Below, piece by piece: positions 24,002 through 34,357 of a stretch of DNA of 64,000 nucleotides. The notes below the pieces were generated by a model, which saw nothing but the letters and a program-made list of their open reading frames with translations, made no database searches and was not told the origin of the DNA. Origin of the DNA: Albugo candida (Eukaryota > Oomycota > Peronosporomycetes > Albuginales); assembly GCA_040437565.1 (NCBI GenBank), contig JBDOQK010000010.1, positions 186,001-250,000 of the forward strand, read 5' to 3'. Position numbers and translations under genes: made by a program. The first letter of the stretch is position 1; each line of letters starts with the position of its first letter.

Positions 24002-24514
24002 CTACGAAGTCATCAACGAGCTTTTTGGCGACTCCACTGCTGCCATTTTGTAGTTTATGGCCAAATTGGAAGCTTGCCGGTGAATCATTTCTCGCCACAC
24101 AATTACTCCGAAACCAAGTTGCCAGAGTGTGAAGACGCCATACACAATGTCAAGTATTTGCTCGGCCGAATAAATTGGCGTTTGCTTGAGTGTCCAATAG
24201 AGAAAAGCAGGCGCACATGGGAACAAGGTAAGGAGAAGAAAAGCGTTGAGATGATTAAGATCCCGTCGTAAATTGGCATATGTCCCAAGCCAAGTCCGAA
24301 ATCGCTCAACCACGACGATTAAAGCAAATGAAAGCATTTCAATTGGAGATTGCTCGTGCTACGAAAATCCGTCAATTATTAACAAAAAGTGGCTATAAAT
24401 GAATACCTTTCGGTACAATAAATACCCAGAAAGCGAGAAGAATAAATAATGGAACCATGAGTGAAGTGTCAGTGCCATTTGGAAGTATGTGCGATACATT
24501 CTGTATCTAGACAT
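24002..24514 (-). CDS. TMEM17: TMEM17-like transition-zone protein (154 aa, two exons)
   Basis: TMEM17 belongs to the tectonic/MKS membrane module at the ciliary transition zone. Exon 1 (24514-24407) and exon 2 (24358-24002) join as LLYRK|HEQSPIEM across a 48-bp intron (GTATTC...TCGTAG). There are four hydrophobic helices. The most telling match is VVERFRTWLGTYANLRRDL, which parallels the 'IEAIRLYLGYVGNLQE' region of human TMEM17, followed by the LLLTLF helix and a WREMIHRQA tail resembling LRKMVNQLA. The product is shorter at both ends than the animal protein (198 aa). The start ATG is the first in the exon, and an in-frame stop lies upstream. Human residues are quoted from memory. Confidence 0.7.
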
Positions 24515-24884
24515 GAACTCAAGCGTCGGAATGCCGCCTTTTGATCACACACACAAGACGATCACGAAATCTATGTGGCGCGGACGCTAGCTTCCCGACG
24601 AAGTCAGCTGTAGAGCCGCAACGACCTCTTTACCCATCCACGATGTCACATAACAAAGCTGCGTATTCGCGCTTCCAACAGCACTATAAGTGTACTTTTT
24701 GTTGAGCCGTGTGACGATAAAGGTCATAGCAGCTTTGGCTCCACGTACTGAGCTCATTAGTGAACTGATTCAGCCAATGCGTTTAAAAGAACACGAAGCA
24801 GGCTGCCCTACAACACATTACGTACGAGAAGGAATAAGTGCGCAATATAGAACGAACAGAAGATTATGCAGTTGGAAGCAATGC

Positions 24885-27044
24885 TCAAGTGCGCAGATTC
24901 AAAAGGATGTGTCCATCCGTTACGAATTCCCCTTCATGACAATGTACGGTCTCCACTTGTGCACTTGTTGTCGTCTTTATCACATGTTCCATCTTCATCG
25001 CTTCAATAATCACTAAAGGCTGATCGACAGTGACTGCATCGCCTTTTTTCACATATACTTGAATCACTTTGCCCGGCATTGGCGTCAGAACTTTTACAGT
25101 CGCATCCTTTACTTCCTCCTCAAACGCAGAAGCTATAGTTCTTGGTGTCTCTATTCGAAATACGTCGACGTATCGCTCGAAATCATTCTCACAGAATACG
25201 TGCAATTGACTGTTGTGCAAAATTGCTGATCCTTTCATTTGGCGCTCACCCACTTTCAATGAAAATTCGCCTAAAGAGCTCATGATTCCGCAAACATCGA
25301 CCGCATTGCCCGTCTCCGCTGTATGAACGCGGAATACATCTTGAGCCAGACATTCAACTGTCACTGTATCCCCATTAATGCACATCACGCGAACATGTGT
25401 TCCTGCGGACCGAAAGTACCGCAAGGAGGGCAATTCCCAAGGGTCTGTGCGCTCCTTGTTTCGTCGTCGTTGCAATTGGGTTATGAGGAGATAGCAAACC
25501 GACCCAATAGCTTGCTTTGATGCCGAAAATGTATGCGTGGGAGGTAATGCATCTTGGCCATATTTCTCAAGAAACCCAGTGTCAAATTGACCCGAGACAA
25601 ATGCTGGAACGGAACATATTCGTAGAGCCAATTCGTGGTTGGTTGGCAAACCGACAATCTGATACTGCTTTAAAGCGCAACGCAGTCGATGAATGGCATC
25701 CTGCCGACTCTTACCATGAACGACTAGTTTGGCGATCATGGAGTCGTAAAATACCGGAATCTCATCTTTTTGCTCAAAGCCCGAGTCAACACGTACTCTC
25801 TCCGAAATGGGTGGAAGTCGGACATGATGCAAAGTACCGCTTTGCGGAAGAAATCCTCTACAAAAAAAGGTGAGCACGGGCTTTTAATGACACAAGACAT
25901 ACTCTGATGGATTCTCGGCATAAATTCGTGCTTCAATCGCATGCCCACAGATACTTAATTCCTCTTGCTTTAATGGTAATTGCTCACCTGATGCAACCCG
26001 AAGTTGCCACTCCACAAGGTCTTGATCCGTAATGAACTCTGTGACGGGATGCTCAACTTGTAGCCTGGTGTTCATTTCCATAAAGTAGAACTTGTCTCGG
26101 TCCAGCAAAAATTCTACCGTGCCTGCACCAATGTACTCAACGGCTTTAGCTGCATGGATCGCAGCCTCCCCCATCCGCTGACGTAGACTTTCAGCCATAT
26201 TGATCGCTGGGGCTTCCTCAATCACTTTCTGGTGCCGTCTTTGGATGCTACAGTCACGCTCAAACAAATGAACAATTTGACCGTACTTGTCGGCAAATAC
26301 TTGAAACTCAATATGTCGGGGATTGAGAAGGTATTTTTCCACTAAGACGCGGGAGTCCTTGAAAAACGACTCGGCTTCGCGTCGACACGCTTCCAGTGCT
26401 TTCGGAAAATCATTTCGTTTTTCCACTATTCTCATTCCCTTTCCGCCTCCACCCATTGTGGCCTTTATCAATATTGGATACCCTATTAAATTAGCTTCAT
26501 ATTGCAGTCTATCGTTCGACTGGTCGTCACCATGGTAGCTTGGAATTACTGGAATTCCAGCAGCAATCATTATTTCTTTCGATTTACTTTTTGAGCCCAT
26601 TGAGGCAATGGCTTCTACTGGAGGTCCAATGAATTGAATGCCATTGTTCCTGCATTCCAAAGCAAAATCTGCGTTTTCAGAAAGGAAGCCGTACCCAGGA
26701 TGAACGGCTTCTACTTGAGCTTCACGGCAAATCTGAAGGATTCTAGCGCCATGTAAATAGCTGCTTTTAGGTGGAGAAGGTCCCAAGTAGTATGATTCTG
26801 TCGCCAATCTCTTCCAAAGCGAATTTCTGTCTGCATCGCTGTAAAGAGCTACCGTTTGTATGCCCAATCTGTGAGCAGTGCGTATAATTCGTACAGCAAT
26901 TTCGCCTCGATTTGCGACGAGAATCTTCGTGAATAAAGAACGATAAAACGCTTTTGGAGCTTTTCGAGCCCAGCGAGACAATTGCGTCCTTTTGGAGACA
27001 AATATCTCTTGATTTAGATTCGGGAACGAGCGAAAAGTCGGCAT
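24885..27044 (-). CDS. MCCC1: 3-methylcrotonyl-CoA carboxylase alpha subunit, mitochondrial (704 aa, two exons)
   Basis: This biotin-carrying subunit of the mitochondrial leucine-degradation enzyme carboxylates its own biotin using ATP and bicarbonate. Exon 1 is 27044-25903 and exon 2 is 25857-24885, joined at NPSE|GFLPQSG across a 45-bp intron (GTATGT...TTTGTAG). A basic, Ser-rich N-terminus of about 38 residues suits mitochondrial import. The biotin carboxylase domain starts at KILVANRGEIA, has the Gly-rich ATP loop TMGGGGKGMRI (about 198-202) and MEMNTRLQVEHPVTE. The biotinyl lysine is Lys669 in EAMKM, 35 residues from the end. The HPGYGFLSEN and YHGDDQSND stretches fit MCC alpha better than propionyl-CoA carboxylase. 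The beta subunit is not in the window. Confidence 0.92.
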
Positions 27045-27222
27045 GTGGCCTTAAAGATTTCTTCAAGAGAAACAAATTATGGAACGATTTACTTGAAGTT
27101 GAAGGTAATTATTTCTATCAAAAATAATGAAAAATTGCATTATGATAGAGCATTGCACTAAAGTTGTAGTCCCTCATCAGCCGGAATAAAGATCTTACTA
27201 GGAGGAGGAGGTGTACCCCGCA
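27045..27222. promoter_or_regulatory. Divergent promoter region, MCCC1 and MED9-like
   Basis: The 178 bp between the MCCC1 start (minus) and the MED9-like start (plus) must hold both promoters. I can see no defined element; a purine-rich ggaggaggagg lies just before the plus-strand ATG. Confidence 0.4.
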
Positions 27223-27843
27223 ATGAAATCGATCATCGCATTTCTACACAAACAGCACCGTCGATTCCCCGTTAAGTATTTATTGGTATTTTGGGATTAT
27301 TCGGAATGCAGAAAACGGCTGTAATCAGTAAAGTCGATGAGTCTCGTACAAAATCAGCGCTATTTGAGGTGAAGATTCCACTTCACATCAGCATTTATAT
27401 AAATTCGTATAAGCGCAGGCATTTGACCTTCTTCCGGGAATCATTGATACAATAAATGACATTCTGTCGGCGGCACCGGCGCAAGAAACCACACGAATCG
27501 GCGACGTTTCTTCGACAGTATGAGAAATCTGCTTTGATTCGGGATCTGTACTAAATTTGTACAGGCTTCAGCAATGCGTCAAAAGTACTCGGATGCCATT
27601 GACTTACTAAAGTCTTACAAAGGCATCGAAGTGAGCGTTGAAGAGCAAGAAGCGATCTTGAAGGAGACACAGAAAACCCTTGAGCAATACAAGTACGTTA
27701 TCAAAATACCGGCAATGTGAATTGGCGATGAGCTATTATTGTTTTGTAGTAAAACCCTAGAGTTTTATAGCACTACGCTATTCCGAGGAAGCAGTGATAC
27801 GCGACCTGACTTGAACGACGCTTTTGCACGAAGCGTTTTGTGA
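27223..27843 (+). CDS. MED9: Mediator subunit 9-like protein (141 aa, five exons)
   Basis: MED9 is a small middle-module subunit of the Mediator complex. Exons 27223-27270, 27312-27368, 27419-27517, 27565-27692 and 27750-27843 join in one frame across introns of 41, 50, 47 and 57 bp, all GT...AG. The core reads FDLLPGIIDTINDIL, then a linker, then MRQKYSDAIDLLKSYKGIEV followed by SVEEQEAILKETQKTLEQYK. That matches the human order 'FLPLVHNII ... [25 protein letters not shown] ... QKYK' in both spacing and character. The first exon (MKSIIAFLHKQHRRFP) is the least certain. It is divergent from MCCC1. No single frame exceeds about 43 codons, so simple ORF calling misses it. Confidence 0.62.
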
Positions 27844-28110
27844 GATGGATTGCAGAAAGAACAAAGAATAACAAGAGGCATTTAACAGTATAGAGAAGTT
27901 ATACAAGAGATTGCACAGCATCGATTTTCTGGCTCAGATAGAATCATATCATAGTAGCAGCCAAAACGTAGGATACACAAATAAAAAGACAAATTCAACC
28001 TGTTGCACGTCGAATCGCGCCACACCTGGAAGGATGAAGCCTCGTCTTGAAGAATTTTGATACGGATACCGTGGCGCGTAGACTGCCTTCTAACGAGCGT
28101 TGCGCTGGTC

Positions 28111-28351
28111 TCAATGAGCTGAACTAGGCATTCTTACAGCAGCCAGTTTCTGAGCAGCAATGTGGGTGCTGATACCAGCCAACTTGACTTGCACTGGAAT
28201 CACACGCTTGAGCTGGATAAAATTTGAATCTGTCAGTCGATAATTATGTGTGGGCCTCTCGGCGGACCTCTTCACTGGTGAACTTTATAACCTCTTTACT
28301 GATGAGCTTTCTGGAGAGTAGGTACCACCGCTGCGCGCTTTCTTGTACCAT
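28111..28351 (-). CDS. Unrecognised 61-aa protein, two exons
   Basis: Exon 1 (28351-28268) reads MVQESAQRWYLLSRKL and ends FTSEE. A 55-bp intron (GTCCGC...TATCCAG) leads to exon 2 (28212-28111), reading LKRVIPVQVKLAGISTHIAA and ending MPSSAH. The phase is kept, the intron length matches neighbours, and the gene lies convergent to the MED9-like gene. The product is basic and probably helical, with no membrane segment. I do not recognise it. It could be a small ribosomal or mitochondrial assembly factor, but nothing in the sequence proves that. Confidence 0.45.
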
Positions 28352-29879
28352 TAAAAGCTTAGTCTTTATATCGGTGCGGTAATTGTGTAATGATTATCTA
28401 AAAGGCTTACGAAAATCAGAGGTGCACGCTTGCTTTCGCGCCAAAACAACAGGCATCTACGTGAAGGTAAAGAAGAATTCAGACAAATGGTAAAATTCTT
28501 TGTGATCGAAGATATGGGCAGATATAATGTAAAAAAAAAAATTTGATCTGGCAGATTCTTATTGGAGTCGAAGGGATGCAGTCTTTTTACGGATGCGCGC
28601 AAATGTGAAGAAAATAAATCACATAAATAAAAACGAGGAAGAATGCCTCATGTAGAATAACTGAACTGAGCAGGAGATCCAAACAAAACACCACAATGGC
28701 TGAGAATTGGTCAATTGCCGTCTCTGAGGAATTAGTTGCAGCGAAAGAGATCTTGAATTCTGTCCCTTTCTGCTTGCATATCATATGTCATGATTATTCT
28801 GAGCTACCATCACTTCATCCATATAAACATCATAACGAAATCTGCAGCAATTCAAATAAAATCCCTGATGTTTAGAGAGAGGTTGTTTAAACCACACTTC
28901 GCTTTGCTTGCTATATCGGCACATATTATGGCAAAGTTGTATCGAGCCAAAACTTTAATTCTGACTACTCTTGACAAAATGATTTGGGTCAGAGCTCCAG
29001 CCAATAAATTTGGAAAACCCAACTTTACTTGAGCAGTTCAGGTATTGAAGGCAAGATTAACAATTCCCAAATGACCTGATTCATTTCTCGTCTTGACTAA
29101 AGAATCGCTTCAAGCAGCGTGAAAAATGCAGCAGGTTCGTTTTTGTAGAAAGCATCATAGGAACGGATCCAAGTGGAAAGACTGCACTTTTTGTTTTAAA
29201 ACAGATGGTTGCAACCATTTGAAAAGGTTGCCGCGATCTTGTTGAGCAAATCGACAGCTTTACATTAGCGGCCAATTAAAGAAAGGTAGAGGAGTCTATA
29301 AAAAATTTGCGCCTCAGATCCAAAAAGCTGTGAGACGAAGCTCATGGAGCATGTAGGAAGCGATGTTGATTCATGAAAATGATTTCACGTGGTAATTCCG
29401 CAAACGGGTGCTGCAGGTGAAAAGGACATGCAGATCCACACCGGCAGAATGCAGAGCAAAGGTACAGTTTCTCCAGTCGTCATGCCATGTAAGGAAGCGA
29501 CATCAGCGCATTTGCGATCACTGTGTACTTGATCGGTTACAGCCTTCGTTATACTTTGCGAGGTCAAATATCGCAATCAATTCTGACATCTTCAAGAACA
29601 ATTTTGATGGCTTGCACAGACAAATTCAAAGCCGCCGAAAACTTCACGAATTTACAAGGGAGAAAGAGTAACGACGTAATGGGCCATTTTTATAAATATA
29701 GTCCAATATGCATATGTCCATGCATGCTTATGTCCATGCATGCTTAGAAAGCCAGCCGTATGGACGATTCCTAAAATATGGTTAAGATCATCAAGGAGAT
29801 AGAGAGCGTGTAGAAAATGAAATCAAAGCAGCATGGTGGATAAGAATGTTGGGTTTCTAATGTCTGTAATTTCTGGATT
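28352..29879. other. Gene-poor stretch
   Basis: Short, unrelated open frames only, AT-rich with an A11 run near 28,530. No motif, tRNA or repeat boundary recognised. It grades into a copia fossil. Confidence 0.45.
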
Positions 29880-31300
29880 TCAGCGGAATTTGTGATTGTA
29901 ACACAAACTTGGGCACAAGAAAGTCGATTGCAAGACGAATCAGTTTACAATTGGAGAAGAAAAAAACACTTGTTTTAGTAACATTGAAGCACACGGATGT
30001 TGAGCATCAGAAAGTGGCTCCAGCAGCCGTTTGTATTTACTCAAATAAGAATTAACAAAACTCGCTCCTCGGAAAAGTAGGTAGTCATTTCGGTATCAAA
30101 GAAGAGCGTAGTAAAAGAAGTATCCGTTCGAACCCAAAATGATACGAACTGAGGAAGTACTATATGTAAGTCAACCAGATCAAGTATCAACGTCCATCAG
30201 ATTGGTGAATCAATATGCGGATTCAGGACGACTTTGCTGTGGAAGTGTCCATTGTACATTGTAAGCGTGGTGAAAATGCGTCAGGATATGAAAGGAACAA
30301 ATAGGATCAGTAAGCGCATATATATGTCAAGCCAAACCTTCGAAACCAACAGAGAGATAGCTCAGCAGTATGAAATATCGCTGGATAGACTAGTAAGTGT
30401 ATGCAGGTATGGCAAATCACCACTTGCAGCCTTCATCGAGTATGAAAATGGGACCGTTAGAACACACTCAATGCTCCAAGTGATTTCAAGCGACGTCATC
30501 GGACCTATTCACACTACCTCTCGGAGTACTTTAACATAAATGATCAACTTCATTGATGAACTATTCCACATACGTGATGGTTTACCTTACGAAGCATGAA
30601 TTCTGTTGATCGAATACTACTCGGATAGAATACCTCAACTGAGAATAAATTCAGCAAAGAATGAAATGTGTTGGTACAGATACTCATGGTGAATAACCAT
30701 TCCTTCATTTTCAAAGGTCTGCATTAGGATGATTCCGACATCAAAAGACCGTTCTCTATTCGTATCAACAAACTCGCTCGCGGGAGAAGAAGAGGACAAT
30801 CAGATAAATGGCAACATCCATGCTACACTACATGCATGTTGAAGTGATAGACCCAATGCTTCAGTCTACATAATGTATAGTCAACCGTGTCCGTGCATAT
30901 GATATCGTTCAGCTATGTTAGAGCCAATTTGGTTGTCTTATGAACGCAACATTTAGGTTTTGCCGTCTATGCTATATCGAGACAATGAGCCGCAAAAGGG
31001 AGAAGAAAGCAAGGTGGTGTATGTCTTTGGGTTCTCCCAACGATATGGACGGATATCACTTATAACATGCATTCAAAGCGTAGGAAGCTGGCTTATTCGG
31101 CTTAGTGGGAAGACCCAGAAATCTTGACACCTAGGTCGACTACGTAAACGATAGTACACTCGAGATCAACGATGTTCAGAATGCAACAATCTTGATCAAC
31201 CGTATCGATCATGGCGTTGAACAGATAAAGATGGAATCTGGCAATTGTGGTCGGCATCGGTTCCGAAATAGGCAGTATTCAAGAGCAAGTCATCGTGTAG
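29880..31300 (+). mobile_element. Ty1/copia fossil, plus strand, heavily broken
   Basis: Around 30,234-30,560 the plus strand resembles the start of a copia integrase, with a segment like SSDVIGPIHTTSRSTLT followed by an INFIDE-like block. The flanks decay quickly and no LTRs were found. It has many breaks and looks old; the outer limits are approximate. Confidence 0.45.
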
Positions 31301-33923
31301 AGGGAGAGATATAATGCTCCCCGTATACGTACGATTATACAGAATTGAGTTTGAATAAGTAAACGCTGCTCTGGGAGCGGCGTCAAGGTAGAGAAAGGCG
31401 ATGGAATCAAACCAACAAGGATTTTGGAAGGAAGCAATTCACAAAAAGTGAAGGCGCTCAAGGAAAAGAAAGCGTGGGTACTGAGAAAAACAAGAGATAA
31501 CCAGAAGCCATGGGCATCAAGTTGACCACTGTAAATAAAGATCCCGTAACCTCGAAACCTGAGCAAAGAAAATATTTTTGGAAAAACGACATGATTTTTT
31601 CGTAGAATCTTCAAGGAAACACTGTTGAGGTATACAGAAAACTACTTTATTGCTGGGGATATGAAGTCGAATTGAGTTTGTTCTATCGGATGCATCAATA
31701 CGACTCAACAAGAGTATATCCAGGAGAGGAAACCTCCATCCACACATCACCCCGCTTGGCGGGAGTACAATGAGACCTTCATACTCAATCAAAGTCGTTC
31801 TAGGTTGGAACAATTTTGCGGAAAATGATTCAACAAATCCAATATCAGCACAATTGCTAACGATAGGATTTTAGACTAAATGAATCGATTCCTGCATATC
31901 TGTCTCAAACTTTATATCGACCTGTACGTTCATAGACGTTGACCCGAGCAAATATGACCGAACAAATTACAGAAAAACAAACGAAGCTTTTCAATCAAAT
32001 TGGAATAAAAGATATGGGAAATGCTCGGCTGTGATGGGGACAAAATTTTATCATAAACGAAATGTAAGAGAGAGGAAGATTAGATGTGAATCAAGCATCA
32101 GATGGACAGGTGATCGTTTCAATCAAACGGATGTCTAGCAAGCATCATAGCCAGGCTCATAAAGCCAGTTTATTTCCGAGAGGGAACAGGGTCCGAGGAT
32201 GAAGTATCGAGCAAGTGGCCTTTTCTTATTTCAAAGAAACGTTTTTGTGAATCTGATACGTTTGTTTTATTTGCACCTAAACCATCTGATGCAGAATGTA
32301 AACAAGAGAGATCTATAGAATCCTCCAAAATGCCTAAATAAGTGAGAAAGTGAGTTCTGACGGTTTGCTTCTCTTGAAATGATGAGCAATGCTGCGTTGT
32401 AGTTGTCATACAGTGGTAAGCTGATCTGTTCAGTAATGTCAGAGTTTGTGTGCCTCAGCCACTAGTAATGTCCCGAAAACATTGTCTTCTCCAGATTTGA
32501 GCGTTCAAAGTTGCTTTAAATCCGCTTTCTGCATCCGAAATGAGATACAGCCATGTGTATTTTTTGAAGCCTTATGTGTGAAAAAATGGATGCAAATTTT
32601 GTGCTCTTTATGATCACTGCTACCTGTCTGGATCCCCTAATACTCGACTTCCAAGACTTTCAATTNNNNNNNNNNNNNNNNNNNNNNNNNNNNNNNNNNN
32701 NNNNNNNNNNNNNNNNNNNNNNNNNNNNNNNNNNNNNNNNNNNNNNNNNNNNNNNNNNNNNNNNNGTAAACAAGAGAGATCTATAGAATCCTCCAAAATG
32801 CCTAAATAAGTGAGAAAGTGAGTTCTGACGGTTTGCTTCTCTTGAAATGATGAGCAATGCTGCGTTGTAGTTGTCATACAGTGGTAAGCTGATCTGTTCA
32901 GTAATGTCAGAGTTTGTGTGCCTCAGCCACTAGTAATGTCCCGAAAACATTGTCTTCTCCAGATTTGAGCGTTCAAAGTTGCTTTAAATCCGCTTTCTGC
33001 ATCCGAAATGAGATACAGCCATGTGTATTTTTTGAAGCCTTATGTGTGAAAAAATGGATGCAAATTTTGTGCTCTTTATGATCACTGCTACCTGTCTGGA
33101 TCCCCTAATACTCGACTTCCAAGACTTTCAATTCGGTTGCGCCATTCTTTTAGAGTATAAGATCACATCTGCTTCTATAGTCTTCGCGATGATCTGCAAG
33201 TCGATCCTATCTCACGCACGAGACGTCGGTTCTGCGGTCACGAGTCGGATCACGTGAGTGCAGGACCTAAAGATTGTGAAGTCAAAAGTCAATTTATAAT
33301 TGGATTGTAACAAAAGATCGAACCGGTTGTTGTGGGGAACCCACAGCGCATCGTTTACTAGAATGCCATACTACGAAACGTCCCAGCTATGAGAACTGAG
33401 AGCCGTAGAACCAGCAAGCTCTTCTCCTTTATGTAGCACAGAAAGCTTATTGAGGAGATCATTGATAGCTCACGATTTCGCGATATTGCAGATTAGCAAC
33501 TATTTGCAAATCCATAGCTTGCAAAAGCGCCTGTAATTCTCTCCTTTCAGTAACAGCAGCAACACTTAAGTATGGCAAGTTAGCGCTGCTCTTATTGCGG
33601 CTGTAAAGAGATTCTATGCAATGATAAGCCTCCATTTCGCAAGATAAGCACACTCTGTAGCTGTATCCTTAATCGAAACCCTTCAACAGCATCCAAACAT
33701 ATTTAGAGCGCTATGTATCATATAACGATCCTATCTAAATTCAGTAATTTCGATCGACTCCAACTATACACAATCCGTCTGACATCGTCTTTTATCGCTC
33801 TACATCCAAGTGTATATACGCTCTCGAATTACACGAAGTTGATTTACAAATCATCAATCGATTTACTGAGCTTACACTGTAACCGTATGTGCTTACCTTC
33901 ATCTTTTGCGGTACTATACAGCG
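31301..33923. other. Gene-poor stretch with one codon-like fragment
   Basis: Mostly uninformative. A minus-strand frame at 33459-33653 (preceded by a CTACAG splice-like signal, containing TERRELQALLQAMDLQIVAN) looks codon-like and could be the last exon of an unmodelled gene. I could not find a convincing partner exon. The N gap at 32666-32765 is a duplicated overlap. Confidence 0.4.
32298..33133. repeat. 100-N gap (32666-32765) between identical 368-bp copies
   Basis: Bases 32298-32665 recur exactly at 32766-33133; this is an unmerged contig overlap. Confidence 0.92.
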
Positions 33924-34249
33924 TCAGTAAAGTTGTTTGGCAAGTATCACTTGATTCATCAGCAGATTAGCGGTGATACACTTTCCATCCCGAATTGTTC
34001 ATATTTATATACAAATCCTCATACCTGTGCAATATATTCGGCTACTTTGTACTTTCTTCGATAAACTAACCCGATCAAACCACGATGACGTATTCTCCAT
34101 GCGGATCGTACAAGCATACGAGTATCTAATGGAGTGAGGTCACATCGCGGCCGTAACATGTCTACTTTTACATGGTGAGAGGTCAACAATAGAACAGACG
34201 CATATTTATGTATACATCGGACCTTACAGGCCAATTGAGCTGATCGCAT
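33924..34249 (-). CDS. Unrecognised 93-aa basic protein, two exons
   Basis: Exon 1 (34249-34025) starts MRSAQLACKVRC and includes RMLVRSAWRIRHRGLIGL and YRRKYKVAEYIAQ. A 44-bp intron (GTATGA...GGAAAG) leads to exon 2 (33980-33924, CITANLLMNQVILAKQLY). The phase is preserved. The protein is strongly basic, as mitochondrial or ribosomal proteins are, but I do not recognise it. It is divergent from the FBF1-like gene, with 108 bp between start codons. A start at an internal Met (MLRPRCDLTP) is possible. Confidence 0.38.
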
Positions 34250-34357
34250 TATTGCGAACACATGCCAGCTAGGCTAATGACACTACAGGACGAATGTAAA
34301 ACCTCTCTATCTTCATTCTGCTTGTGTCTTCCCGGGATAACACACGCTTCTTACCTT

